From positions 62,001 to 126,000 of the forward strand of contig NZ_QETK01000001.1 of assembly GCF_003105155.1 (NCBI RefSeq): a stretch of DNA of 64,000 nucleotides, written 5' to 3'. A model generated the notes under the pieces. It ran no database searches. It worked only from the letters and a program-made list of their open reading frames with translations, and was not told the origin of the DNA. The position numbers and the translations under genes are program-made. Below are positions 1-10,261 of the stretch, in pieces; the stretch's first letter is position 1; the number at the start of each line of letters is the position of its first letter. The DNA is from Pseudomonas sp. SDI. Its GTDB lineage: Bacteria; Pseudomonadota; Gammaproteobacteria; Pseudomonadales; Pseudomonadaceae.

Positions 1-38
1 CGTGAACCTTGTCCCGTGTAGCGCCCAGGCACAATACG

Positions 39-76
39 CAAAAAAAACGCCGCTCAAACTGAGCGGCGTTTTTTAA
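39..76 (-). terminator. Intrinsic terminator of the tRNA-Gly/tRNA-Glu unit
   Basis: A 14-bp perfect stem (positions 42-55 pairing with 61-74) with a 5-nt loop and A/T runs on both sides lies directly downstream of the leftward-transcribed tRNA-Gly. The T run follows the stem on the minus strand, as expected for a Rho-independent terminator of the tRNA transcript. Its symmetry means it could also stop transcription entering from the left. Confidence 0.85.
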
Positions 77-78
77 TT

Positions 79-154
<76 letters not shown>

Positions 155-159
155 AAATA

Positions 160-235
160 TGGCGTCCCCTAGGGGACTCGAACCCCTGTTACCGCCGTGA
201 AAGGGCGGTGTCCTAGGCCACTAGACGAAGGGGAC
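160..235 (-). tRNA. tRNA-Glu (TTC anticodon)
   Basis: The minus strand folds as a 76-nt tRNA with encoded CCA. The acceptor arm is GTCCCCT paired with AGGGGAC and the anticodon loop reads CTTTCAC, giving anticodon TTC (glutamate). It is the first gene of a two-tRNA transcript with tRNA-Gly. Confidence 0.95.
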
Positions 236-296
236 ACACTACAACATTCACTCCCTGCCGCGTTTCGCTGTGTGCTTTACGCTGCAAGTGGCGCGC

Positions 297-325
297 ATTC
301 TAGGGGTGCTTTGAGAAGCCGTCAA
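297..325 (-). promoter_or_regulatory. Strong sigma-70 promoter for the tRNA pair
   Basis: Read on the minus strand there is a -35 TTGACG (320-325), a 17-bp spacer and a -10 TAGAAT (297-302), followed by a GC-rich discriminator (GCGCGCC) typical of stringently controlled stable RNA promoters. Upstream of the -35 (about 326-350) the sequence is almost entirely A/T and looks like an UP element. The first tRNA begins about 60 bp downstream. The assignment rests on pattern match only. Confidence 0.75.
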
Positions 326-350
326 CCCCTATATATAAATTTATTTAAAT

Positions 351-570
351 CAATGACTTCGCCCTGCTTCCTGGCTCATCGGGCTGAAACTCGCGCCTGC
401 GCTTTGACGTTTTTTTTCTGACACCCAAGCCCCAGCGAGCCCCGTGTCGCCGGGGGTTCAAGGCCCCTGGCCATTATCGTCCCCACGGCAACCGCCAAAC
501 GCCTCTATCCGGGCAAATGGGAAGCCACTACACTCAAACAGGTAAACCTTTACTTGATGAGGCGTTAACG
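351..570. other. Intergenic region before the 255-aa membrane protein gene
   Basis: Between the AT-rich element upstream of the tRNA promoter and the GTG start at 571 I see no convincing gene. The stretch must hold the promoter of the rightward gene, but no clear -35/-10 pair stands out. A T run near 409-417 lacks a preceding stable stem. Confidence 0.4.
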
Positions 571-1338
571 GTGACACCACTTCTGATCACCCTGCTTATA
601 GTAGCGGGTATCGCGTTACTGATCGTGATCGGCTACCTGAACAACGTGGTCGAGAACAACAAGCTGGAACGCGCGCGTCTCAAGGTCGAGCTGGCTGACC
701 GCCTGCGCCGTTGTGGCGAGATCAGCGAAACCTTCCCCGGCCAGTTGATGACGCCCGCTCTCAAATTGTTGATGACCCGCCTGGAGCTGAACCTCAACCA
801 GCGCCAGCTGAACCTGGACAAGCACAGCAGTGCCCTGCGCACGCGCATCAGCGAGCTGGAAGGCCTGATTGCCCAGGGCGAAGCGCTGCCGGTCAACAAC
901 CCGCCAAACCCGATTCTTACCGAAGCCAAGGCCAAGGATGTGCGCTTCCTCCTCGAAGCCCTGCACAGCCAGGTAGTGCGCGCCTCGCAGGAAGGCTTCC
1001 TGGCCAACAACGAAGCCAAGTACTGGGTGAAGGAAATCCGCCACATCCTGGTGCTGCTGCACATCGAGTTCTTCAACAACCTGGGCCAGGCGGCCCTGCA
1101 GCAGAACCAGCCAGGGCATGCGCGACTGGCCTTCGAGCGCGGCGTGCAGTACCTGCGCAAGCAGCCCGACCCGGTGCAGTACCGTGAACAGCTCGACTAT
1201 ATGGAGAAGCTGCTGGCACGCGCCAACGCCATGGTGCTGAACAAGCTGGAGCCGGCCGAGGACGAAGTCAACGAACTGACCGAAGGGCTGAAGGCCGATC
1301 CGGCGGACGACTGGAAGAAGAAGGTTATCTACGACTGA
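571..1338 (+). CDS. Conserved single-pass membrane protein of unknown function
   Basis: The protein is 255 aa when started at the GTG at 571. That start has a good ribosome site (GATGAGG at about 556-562) and puts a strong hydrophobic helix at residues 2-22, rich in L/I/V/A. An ATG at 517 would add 18 residues with no ribosome site, so I prefer GTG. The rest is hydrophilic and mostly helical, with coiled-coil-like stretches around residues 30-110 and a C-terminal region resembling helical-repeat proteins (about 155-220). It looks like an inner-membrane protein with a cytoplasmic coiled-coil domain. I do not recognise a named family. It is transcribed alone and converges on the methionine sulfoxide reductase gene. 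Confidence 0.8.
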   Translation: MTPLLITLLIVAGIALLIVIGYLNNVVENNKLERARLKVELADRLRRCGEISETFPGQLMTPALKLLMTRLELNLNQRQLNLDKHSSALRTRISELEGLIAQGEALPVNNPPNPILTEAKAKDVRFLLEALHSQVVRASQEGFLANNEAKYWVKEIRHILVLLHIEFFNNLGQAALQQNQPGHARLAFERGVQYLRKQPDPVQYREQLDYMEKLLARANAMVLNKLEPAEDEVNELTEGLKADPADDWKKKVIYD

Positions 1339-1398
1339 TCATTGGGCATGCCCTTCGCCGGCAAGACCAGCTCCCACAGGGCGTGGTGATTCAGTGGA

Positions 1399-1426
1399 AA
1401 AGAGGGGGCCATCAGGGCCCCCTCTT
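1399..1426. terminator. Bidirectional terminator between convergent genes
   Basis: The stem AGAGGGGGCC / GGCCCCCTCT with a short ATCA-centred loop lies between the stops of two converging genes. It is flanked by AA and TT and should act on both strands. A REP-like half element (about 1353-1380) precedes it. Confidence 0.7.
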
Positions 1427-1432
1427 CTGCTT

Positions 1433-1915
1433 TCAGCAATCGGTCGATTGCAGGAAGATCTCGGCCAGACGCTCCAGCCCCAGCTGATCCGCCTCGCTGA
1501 AGCGCGCCAGCTTCGGACTGTCGAGGTCCAGCACACCGATCAGGCGACCGTCCTTGACCAGCGGAATCACCAGCTCGCTGTTCGAAGCGCTGTCACAGGC
1601 GATATGCCCAGGGAAGGCGTGCACGTCTTCGACCCGCTGGGTTTGTCGCGTAGCTGCCGCCGCGCCACACACACCCCGCCCGAACGGAATACGCACACAG
1701 GCCACCTGCCCCTGGAACGGCCCAAGCACCAGTTGCTCGTCGCGGTTCAGGTAGAAGCCGGCCCAATTCAGGTCGTCGACCTGGGTATAGAGGAAGGCCG
1801 AAAACTGCGCAGCGTTGGCAATGAAGTCACGCTCGTCGGCCAGCAATGCCTGCAGTTGCGCAGTCAGCAGGCCATAACCATCCAGGCCCTGGCCCGCCGC
1901 GTTCAAATCGATCAT
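1433..1915 (-). CDS. msrC: Free methionine-(R)-sulfoxide reductase (GAF domain, fRMsr)
   Basis: This is a 160-aa single GAF-domain protein that reduces free methionine-R-sulfoxide in the cytoplasm. Three cysteines of the family are visible: C73 and C83 in the segment CVRIPFGRGVCG, and C107 in HIACD. The tail LVIPLVKDGRLIGVLDLDS is the usual GAF end. The open frame extends upstream, but the ATG at 1915 overlaps the stop of the DUF815 ATPase gene (TGATG), so translational coupling favours this start. Length fits the family. With gpx and msrB nearby it adds to a cluster for oxidative damage repair. Confidence 0.9.
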   Translation of the reverse strand: MIDLNAAGQGLDGYGLLTAQLQALLADERDFIANAAQFSAFLYTQVDDLNWAGFYLNRDEQLVLGPFQGQVACVRIPFGRGVCGAAAATRQTQRVEDVHAFPGHIACDSASNSELVIPLVKDGRLIGVLDLDSPKLARFSEADQLGLERLAEIFLQSTDC

Positions 1916-2802
1916 CAGTGTTGCTCCAGCAATTTGAGTCCCACCCAGTAACGGGCGAATTGATAGGCACATCGGCCATTACGGTTGCCACGCCCGGTCG
2001 CCCAGCGGATGGCCGCCTTCTCCAGCTCTTCGTCGCGCACCCAGCTCAACCCGCTTGACGCGGCCAACTGGCCAATCCAGTGCTCGACCACATCGAGGAA
2101 ATGCTCCTGGGTGAACGGATAGAACGACAACCACAAGCCGAAACGATCGGACAAGGCAATCTTGTCTTCCACCGCTTCGCTGGGGTGCAGTTCGCCATCG
2201 ATCATCTTCCAGTTTTCGTTGTCGCTCTGTTTCTCCGGCACCAGGTGCCGGCGGTTCGACGTGGCGTACAGCAGGACGTTGTCCGGCGCCTGTTCGAGCG
2301 AGCCGTCGAGCACGCTTTTCAGCACCCGGTAGTCGCCCTCCCCGGCTTCGAAGGACAGGTCGTCGCAGAACAACACAAAGCGTTGCGGCAGTTTTTGCAG
2401 CTGCTCGACCACCCGCGGCAGGTCCGCCAGGTGATCGCGCTCGATTTCGATCAGGCGCAGACCGGCCTTGGCATGCTCGGCAAGCAAGGCGCGCACCAGC
2501 GACGACTTACCGGTGCCGCGCGAGCCCCACAGCAGCGCGTGGTTGGCCGGCATGCCATCGAGAAACTGGCGGGTGTTGCGACCCAACTGGTCGCGCTGCT
2601 TGTCGACGCCAATCAGGTCCGACAGGCGCATGTCCAGGCTGACCTGCAGCGGCAGCAGGAAACCGCTGCGGCCTTCGCGCTGCCAGCGTGCGGCCAGGCA
2701 ATGGTGCCAGTCGATGTCCAGGCGCAACGCCGGCAGCAAGGGTTCGAGGCGTGCCAGCACGGTCTCGGCACGTTCGAGAAAGGCGTTCAAACGAGAGTCC
2801 AC
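1915..2802 (-). CDS. DUF815-family AAA+ ATPase
   Basis: This 295-aa cytoplasmic P-loop ATPase has Walker A GSRGTGKS at about residues 93-100 and a Walker B-like FVLFCDDL near 142-149, within a single AAA+ module. The segment LLYATSNRRHLVP is typical of the DUF815 family. The start is GTG at 2802, preceded by GAGGA. Its biological substrate is unknown; family members are annotated only as ATP-binding proteins. It heads a two-gene unit with msrC (1-nt overlap) and is divergent from the SagS-like kinase gene with a 118-bp gap. Confidence 0.88.
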   Translation of the reverse strand: MDSRLNAFLERAETVLARLEPLLPALRLDIDWHHCLAARWQREGRSGFLLPLQVSLDMRLSDLIGVDKQRDQLGRNTRQFLDGMPANHALLWGSRGTGKSSLVRALLAEHAKAGLRLIEIERDHLADLPRVVEQLQKLPQRFVLFCDDLSFEAGEGDYRVLKSVLDGSLEQAPDNVLLYATSNRRHLVPEKQSDNENWKMIDGELHPSEAVEDKIALSDRFGLWLSFYPFTQEHFLDVVEHWIGQLAASSGLSWVRDEELEKAAIRWATGRGNRNGRCAYQFARYWVGLKLLEQH

Positions 2803-2920
2803 GGTAAGTCCTCAAGACAAGGGAATGGGAGCACGCTGAATGTGCGACAGTACGTGCCAGCAGCCGGGCTTGATCGGCTATGCTTGCGCAGCGCACGGAA
2901 TGTGGAACTGGCTCGGGACC

Positions 2921-5231
<2,311 letters not shown>

Positions 5232-5239
<8 letters not shown>

Positions 5240-5717
5240 GCAGTTTCTCGATGACCTCGACCAGCGCCTCGGGCTTGGTGCTCGGCGCGTAACGGGTGAC
5301 CTTGCCGCTGGCCGGGTCGATGAGGAACTTGGTGAAATTCCACTTGATACCCTGCGAGCCGAGCACCCCCGGTGCACGCTGTTTCAGGCTGACGAACAGC
5401 GGGTGGGCGCCGGCGCCATTGACCTCGACCTTGCGGAACAGCGGGAAGCTCACACCGAAATTCAGCTCGCAAAACTGCGCGATCTCGCGCTCGTCGCCCG
5501 GCTCCTGTTTGCCAAACTGGTTGCAGGGGAAGCCCAGCACCACCAGGCCGCGATCACGGTAGCGCTCCCAGAGCTTTTCCAGCCCCTTGTACTGCGGGGT
5601 GAATCCACACTGGCTGGCGGTGTTGACCACCAGCACGGCTTTGCCTGGAAAGTCCGCCAGGGTCTTTTGCTCGCCCTTCATCGTGATGCAGGGAATATCC
5701 AGCAATGCATCGGCCAT
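5232..5717 (-). CDS. gpx: Glutathione peroxidase family (thiol peroxidase)
   Basis: A 161-aa thioredoxin-fold peroxidase. The catalytic Cys37 lies in NTASQCGFTPQY (a Cys, not selenocysteine, enzyme). The conserved Gln is in GFPCNQFGKQEPG, and the Trp/Asn motif is KWNFTKFLID. It reduces hydrogen or organic peroxides in the cytoplasm, probably with thioredoxin or glutathione. The ATG at 5717 has AGGAGCACC upstream; a longer frame to 5852 would run into msrB and is not supported. It lies 35 bp downstream of msrB, so the two genes are probably co-transcribed. In P. aeruginosa the regulator gene ospR sits between sagS and this gene; no such gene is present here. Confidence 0.93.
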
Positions 5718-5752
5718 GATGGTGCTCCTTGGTGATCGGCAGGTTGCGTTGA

Positions 5753-6145
5753 TTAACGGGGCACCAGGTCCAGGCACACCGAATTGATGCAGTAGCGCAG
5801 GCCAGTAGGCGGCGGGCCATCCGGGAACACATGACCCAGGTGCGCATCGCACTGGGCGCAGGTGACTTCGGTGCGGATCATGCCGTGGGACGTGTCGCGG
5901 ATCTCGATCATCGCGCCACCGTCGATCGGTTCATAGAAGCTTGGCCAACCGCACCCGGCATCGAACTTGACCCGCGAATCGAACAGCGGCGCATTGCAAC
6001 AGATGCAATGGTAGACACCGTCGGTGCGGGTGGAATTGTATTTGCCGCTGAACGGGCGCTCGGTACCTTTGAGCCGGCACACGTTGTATTGCTCGGGGTC
6101 GAGCATTGCGCGCCATTCTTCCAGGGTTTTCTCGATCTTTTCCAT
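5753..6145 (-). CDS. msrB: Peptide-methionine (R)-S-oxide reductase MsrB
   Basis: A 130-aa enzyme that repairs methionine-R-sulfoxide in proteins. The zinc site is formed by C47/C50 (CICC) and C96/C99 (CAQC). The catalytic Cys119 is in RYCINSV, and Cys65 in GCGWPSF is the likely resolving residue. Length is standard for a single-domain MsrB without signal peptide, so it acts in the cytoplasm. It is the first gene of the msrB-gpx unit and is divergent from alaA, sharing a 163-bp intergenic region. Confidence 0.97.
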   Translation of the reverse strand: MEKIEKTLEEWRAMLDPEQYNVCRLKGTERPFSGKYNSTRTDGVYHCICCNAPLFDSRVKFDAGCGWPSFYEPIDGGAMIEIRDTSHGMIRTEVTCAQCDAHLGHVFPDGPPPTGLRYCINSVCLDLVPR

Positions 6146-6308
6146 TGCCAGGCCTCATCACGCTAAAAAGCCCGCGCTGCGTCTTTTCCACAACGCGGGT
6201 GGCACGTATTATTGCGCCTCATCAGACGCCAGTCTGGCACCCGCGTTACACGCATTTCAAACCTTTTCACAGCGCTACGCGGCGATCTTTTCTAATCGGG
6301 ATCACATC

Positions 6309-7520
6309 ATGCAGGTCAGCAAATCGAACAAGCTCGCCAATGTCTGCTACGACATTCGCGGCCCAGTGCTCAAGCACGCCAAACGCCTGGAGGAGGAAGG
6401 CCACCGTATCCTCAAGCTGAACATCGGCAACCCGGCGCCCTTTGGTTTCGAAGCGCCGGACGAAATTCTCCAGGATGTGATCCGCAACCTGCCAACCGCC
6501 CAAGGCTACAGCGACTCCAAGGGTCTGTTCAGCGCCCGCAAGGCGGTGATGCAGTATTACCAGCAGAAGCAGGTGGAAGGCGTCGGCATCGAGGACATCT
6601 ACCTGGGCAACGGCGTTTCCGAGCTGATCGTGATGTCGATGCAGGCCTTGCTCAACAACGGCGACGAAGTGCTGATCCCGGCCCCGGACTACCCGCTGTG
6701 GACCGCCGCCGTGAGCCTGGCCGGCGGTAATCCGGTGCACTACCTGTGCGACGAGCAGGCCGACTGGTTCCCTGACCTGGCCGACATCAAGGCCAAGATC
6801 ACCCCGAACACCAAGGCCCTGGTAATCATCAACCCGAACAACCCGACCGGCGCCGTGTACTCGCGCGAGTTGCTGCTGGGGATGCTCGAGCTGGCCCGCC
6901 AGCACAACCTGGTGGTGTTCTCCGACGAGATCTACGACAAGATCCTCTACGATGAGGCCGTGCACATCAGCACCGCTTCGCTGGCACCGGACCTGCTCTG
7001 CCTGACCTTCAACGGCCTGTCCAAGTCGTACCGGGTGGCTGGCTTCCGCTCCGGCTGGCTGGCCATCTCCGGGCCCAAGCAGCACGCGCAGAGCTACATC
7101 GAAGGCATCGACATGCTGGCCAACATGCGCCTGTGCGCCAACGTGCCAAGCCAGCATGCGATCCAGACGGCACTGGGTGGTTATCAGAGCATCAACGACC
7201 TGGTGCTGCCGTCGGGCCGCCTGCTGGAACAGCGTAACCGCACCTGGGAGCTGCTCAACGACATTCCCGGTGTCAGCTGCGTGAAACCGATGGGGGCGCT
7301 GTATGCGTTCCCGAAAATCGATCCGAAAGTCTGCCCGATCTTCAACGACGAGAAGTTCGTACTCGACCTGCTGCTCTCGGAAAAACTGCTGGTCGTGCAA
7401 GGCACCGCCTTCAACTGGCCGTGGCCGGACCATTTCCGCGTGGTAACCCTGCCGCGGGTCGACGACCTGGAGCAGGCGATTGGCCGTATCGGTAACTTCC
7501 TGAAGACCTATCAGCAGTAA
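6309..7520 (+). CDS. alaA: Glutamate-pyruvate (alanine) aminotransferase AlaA
   Basis: A 403-aa fold type I PLP aminotransferase making alanine from pyruvate and glutamate. Visible motifs: LNIGNPAPFGFEAPD near the N-terminus, NPNNPTGAVYS, the DEIYDKI segment, and the PLP lysine in NGLSKSYRVAGFRSGW. The ATG at 6309 follows GGGA at suitable spacing; a longer in-frame start would overlap the divergent msrB gene. The 163-bp upstream region has a GC-rich hairpin near 6167-6196 and possible promoter boxes around 6190-6213. The gene is followed by a GC-rich stem-loop at 7531-7556. Confidence 0.95.
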   Translation: MQVSKSNKLANVCYDIRGPVLKHAKRLEEEGHRILKLNIGNPAPFGFEAPDEILQDVIRNLPTAQGYSDSKGLFSARKAVMQYYQQKQVEGVGIEDIYLGNGVSELIVMSMQALLNNGDEVLIPAPDYPLWTAAVSLAGGNPVHYLCDEQADWFPDLADIKAKITPNTKALVIINPNNPTGAVYSRELLLGMLELARQHNLVVFSDEIYDKILYDEAVHISTASLAPDLLCLTFNGLSKSYRVAGFRSGWLAISGPKQHAQSYIEGIDMLANMRLCANVPSQHAIQTALGGYQSINDLVLPSGRLLEQRNRTWELLNDIPGVSCVKPMGALYAFPKIDPKVCPIFNDEKFVLDLLLSEKLLVVQGTAFNWPWPDHFRVVTLPRVDDLEQAIGRIGNFLKTYQQ

Positions 7521-7530
7521 CCTACACTCA

Positions 7531-7556
7531 AGCCTGCGCCGCTCCCTGGCGCAGGC
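7531..7556 (+). terminator. Stem-loop downstream of alaA
   Basis: A 10-bp perfect stem, AGCCTGCGCC pairing with GGCGCAGGCT, lies 10 bp after the alaA stop. There is no T run, so it may be a weak terminator or an mRNA-stabilising hairpin. Confidence 0.5.
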
Positions 7557-7659
7557 TCTGCCCTGCGACCTTGCGACTTTTCCTACCTGCCGCCGTGGCT
7601 CGCGGACGGGGTCGATGTGCACGGATCGGCACCAAGTACACAGTTTGAAATAGTCGCCC

Positions 7660-7690
7660 GGTTGAATAGACAAGGCGCGCACCTTATATA
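7660..7690 (+). promoter_or_regulatory. Candidate heat-shock (sigma-32-like) promoter of htpX
   Basis: GGTTGAAT at 7660-7667, a 14-bp gap and CCTTATATA at 7682-7690 resemble the -35 CTTGAAA and the C-rich -10 of sigma-32 promoters. The gene it would drive, htpX, is a known heat and envelope stress gene in other bacteria. The match is partial and the call tentative. Confidence 0.35.
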
Positions 7691-7736
7691 CCCCGGCATA
7701 CGCTTCATTTCTGTCCGTCAGGAGAACCAAACCACC

Positions 7737-8624
7737 ATGATGCGCATTTTGCTGTTTGTGGCCACCAACCTTGCGGTCGTGCTGATTGCCAGCATTACCC
7801 TGAGCCTTTTCGGCTTCAACGGGTTCATGGCGGCAAACGGAGTTGACCTCAAGCTCGATCAGTTGCTGGTTTTCTGTGCTGTGTTCGGCTTTGCCGGATC
7901 GCTGATCTCGCTGTTCATCTCCAAGTGGATGGCGAAGATGAGCACGGGTACCCAGATCATCACCCAGCCGCGCACTCGCCATGAACAATGGCTGCTGCAA
8001 ACCGTCGAGGAACTGTCCCGCGAGGCCGGTATCAAGATGCCGGAAGTGGGCATCTTCCCCGCCTACGAGGCCAACGCCTTTGCCACCGGCTGGAACCGCA
8101 ACGATGCACTGGTTGCGGTGAGCCAGGGCTTGCTGGAACGCTTCTCGCCGGATGAAGTCCGTGCAGTACTGGCCCACGAGATCGGCCACGTCGCCAATGG
8201 CGACATGGTGACCCTGGCGCTGATCCAGGGCGTGGTGAACACCTTCGTGATGTTCTTCGCACGGATCATCGGTAACTTCGTCGACAAGGTGATCTTCAAG
8301 AACGAAGAAGGCCAGGGTATCGCCTACTACATCGCGACCATTGTCGCCGAATTGATTCTGGGCATTCTGGCCAGCACCATCGTCATGTGGTTCTCGCGCA
8401 AACGCGAATACCGCGCCGACGAAGCCGGTGCCCGCCTGGCCGGCACCGGCGCGATGATCGCCGCCCTGCAGCGCTTGCGCTCGGAACAAGGCGTGCCGGT
8501 GCACATGCCCGACACCCTGAACGCTTTCGGCATCAATGGCGGCCTGAAGCAGGGCCTGGCCGGCCTGCTGATGAGCCACCCGCCGCTGGAAGAGCGTATC
8601 GAAGCGCTGCGCCGTCGCGGTTAA
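7737..8624 (+). CDS. htpX: Membrane zinc metalloprotease HtpX
   Basis: A 295-aa inner-membrane M48B protease degrading misfolded membrane proteins. TM1 is at residues 4-26 and TM2 at about 41-62. The zinc motif is HEIGH at residues 147-151, with further hydrophobic segments near 158-180 and 195-215 and the third ligand Glu in the KREYRADE segment. The tail with [12 protein letters not shown] is family-typical. Translation starts at 7737 or 7740 (tandem ATG) with GGAG at 7721-7724. A perfect terminator follows. Confidence 0.96.
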   Translation: MMRILLFVATNLAVVLIASITLSLFGFNGFMAANGVDLKLDQLLVFCAVFGFAGSLISLFISKWMAKMSTGTQIITQPRTRHEQWLLQTVEELSREAGIKMPEVGIFPAYEANAFATGWNRNDALVAVSQGLLERFSPDEVRAVLAHEIGHVANGDMVTLALIQGVVNTFVMFFARIIGNFVDKVIFKNEEGQGIAYYIATIVAELILGILASTIVMWFSRKREYRADEAGARLAGTGAMIAALQRLRSEQGVPVHMPDTLNAFGINGGLKQGLAGLLMSHPPLEERIEALRRRG

Positions 8625-8639
8625 GTTTCACCGCCAGCA

Positions 8640-8670
8640 AAAAGGGCGACCCTCGGGTCGCCCTTTTTTT
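8640..8670. terminator. Bidirectional intrinsic terminator between htpX and tpm
   Basis: AAAAGGGCGACC pairs with GGTCGCCCTTTT around a CTC-centred loop, followed by a T run on the plus strand and, reading leftward, a T run on the minus strand. It separates the convergent htpX and tpm genes. Confidence 0.9.
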
Positions 8671-8673
8671 GTT

Positions 8674-9324
8674 TCAGCGCTGCAAACGGTAGATCCGCTC
8701 GCACAACTGCTCGACACCTGCCTGACGAAACTTGGGACTGTCCTGAAGGATGTCGTGACTGGCCAGCTCAGCCGGCTGCCAGGCGGCGAACAGCCTCTGC
8801 ACCTCCGCATCAATGACAGCGAACGGTGGGCCATCGAGCTTGGTCTGGTCGTAGTCCATGGTGATCAGCAAGCCCGTGCTCCCTACTGGCAGCAACATCT
8901 CCAGGTGCCGGGCATAGCGTTCGCGCAGGGGCGGCGGCAGGGCAATCAGCGCAGCGCGGTCATACACGGCAGTGCAGCCCTGGGCATCTGCCGCACTCAG
9001 GGCGAAGAAATCGCCACAGCGGATCTCGATGCCGGCGCAGCGATACACCTTGAACGCCGGGCATTGCTCAACCTGCGGCACCAGGTCGTGCTCGCGGAAA
9101 AAATCCTCGACGGCCTGCTCCGACAACTCCACACCCAGTACCTGCAAACCCTGCCCGGCCAGCCACAGCAGGTCCAGGCTCTTGCCACACAGCGGTACCA
9201 GCACACGGGCGCCGACCGGCACCTCGAGCACGGGCCAGAAGCGCTGCAGGTCGGCATTGACCTGCAACTGATGGAAGCCAATCTGGTTATGCTTCCAACG
9301 TGAATGCCAGAACGCTGCCTGCAT
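8674..9324 (-). CDS. tpm: Thiopurine S-methyltransferase
   Basis: A 216-aa SAM-dependent methyltransferase of the TPMT family, which in Pseudomonas methylates selenium and tellurium oxyanions and thiopurines. The N-terminal FWHSRW segment, the SAM-binding ARVLVPLCGKSLDLLWLA at about residues 39-56, and the acidic loop VLGVELSEQAVEDFF are typical. Length and position next to htpX match PA2832. The 103-bp gap to the divergent dioxygenase gene is AT-rich. Confidence 0.95.
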   Translation of the reverse strand: MQAAFWHSRWKHNQIGFHQLQVNADLQRFWPVLEVPVGARVLVPLCGKSLDLLWLAGQGLQVLGVELSEQAVEDFFREHDLVPQVEQCPAFKVYRCAGIEIRCGDFFALSAADAQGCTAVYDRAALIALPPPLRERYARHLEMLLPVGSTGLLITMDYDQTKLDGPPFAVIDAEVQRLFAAWQPAELASHDILQDSPKFRQAGVEQLCERIYRLQR

Positions 9325-9427
9325 GTATCACCTCGATAAATTCGATCAAATACTGCGAAAACTTATATTAGATTTAGATCAATGATCTGCCTGAAGATAA
9401 ACGCATCTTAACCTCAGGAGCGCGTTC

Positions 9428-10195
9428 ATGCTGCCCAGCCTGTTTATCTCCCACGGCTCGCCCATGCTGGCCCTCGAGCCCGGCGCCAGTGGGCCGGCGC
9501 TCAAGCGCCTGGCCGCCGAGCTGCCGCGACCGAAGGCCATTGTGGTGGTGTCGGCGCACTGGGAAAGCCGCGAATTACGGGTATCGAGTAACCCACAACC
9601 GGATACCTGGCACGACTTCGGCGGTTTTCCGGCCGCCCTGTTCGCCGTGCAGTATCCGGCACCCGGCGAGCCGACGCTGGCAGCCCACGTGGCGAACCTG
9701 CTCGGCGCCGCCGGGCTGAATGCCCGCCTCGACCCACGACGTCCATTCGATCATGGCGTGTGGGTGCCGCTGTCACTGATGTATCCACAGGCCGACATCC
9801 CCATCGTGCAGGTATCACTGCCCTCCCAGCTCGGCCCGCAGCTGCAGGAACAGGTAGGCCGGGCGCTGGCCGCCCTGCGCAACGAGGATGTTCTGCTGGT
9901 CGGCTCGGGAAGCATCACCCACAACCTCGGCGAACTGGACTGGCACGCCGGACCGGAAAGCGTCGAGCCGTGGGCCCTGGCCTTTCGCAACTGGATGATC
10001 GAGAAGTTACAGGCTGCAGACAGTGCGGCGCTGCTGGACTACCGACGCCAGGCACCGTTTGCCGTGCGCAGCCACCCCAGCGACGAGCATTTGCTGCCGC
10101 TGTACTTTGCACGCGGCGCGGGCGGGTTATTCGGGATTGCGCACCAAGGCTTCACCCTGGGGGCGCTAGGGATGGACATCTACCGTTTCGATTGA
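9428..10195 (+). CDS. ygiD: Class III extradiol ring-cleavage dioxygenase (DODA/YgiD type)
   Basis: A 255-aa member of the DODA/LigB family, which cleaves catecholic substrates such as 4,5-DOPA in vitro. Metal-ligand histidines are seen in FISHGSPML (residue 9), SAHWES (about 44) and, near the C-terminus, SDEHLLPL; HDFGGFP and SGSITHNL are further family motifs. The physiological substrate is not known. The ATG at 9428 is preceded by CAGGAG. It is a monocistronic gene ending before a strong terminator shared with the convergent helicase gene. Confidence 0.9.
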   Translation: MLPSLFISHGSPMLALEPGASGPALKRLAAELPRPKAIVVVSAHWESRELRVSSNPQPDTWHDFGGFPAALFAVQYPAPGEPTLAAHVANLLGAAGLNARLDPRRPFDHGVWVPLSLMYPQADIPIVQVSLPSQLGPQLQEQVGRALAALRNEDVLLVGSGSITHNLGELDWHAGPESVEPWALAFRNWMIEKLQAADSAALLDYRRQAPFAVRSHPSDEHLLPLYFARGAGGLFGIAHQGFTLGALGMDIYRFD

Positions 10196-10214
10196 GCGAT
10201 GCGGCCCGCACAGG

Positions 10215-10248
10215 CAAAAAAAATCCCCGAACCAGTCGGGGATTTTTT
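10215..10248. terminator. Bidirectional intrinsic terminator
   Basis: AAATCCCCGA pairs with TCGGGGATTT around a short ACCAG-type loop, with A and T runs on the two sides. It separates the convergent dioxygenase and DEAD-box helicase genes. Confidence 0.9.
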
Positions 10249-10261
10249 CAATCACTCAGGA

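Noticed and set aside
6200..6216. Sigma-54-like TGGCACG motif upstream of alaA
   Set aside because: The -12 TTGC is one base too far (GG to GC 11 bp apart instead of 10), so it should not work as a sigma-54 promoter.
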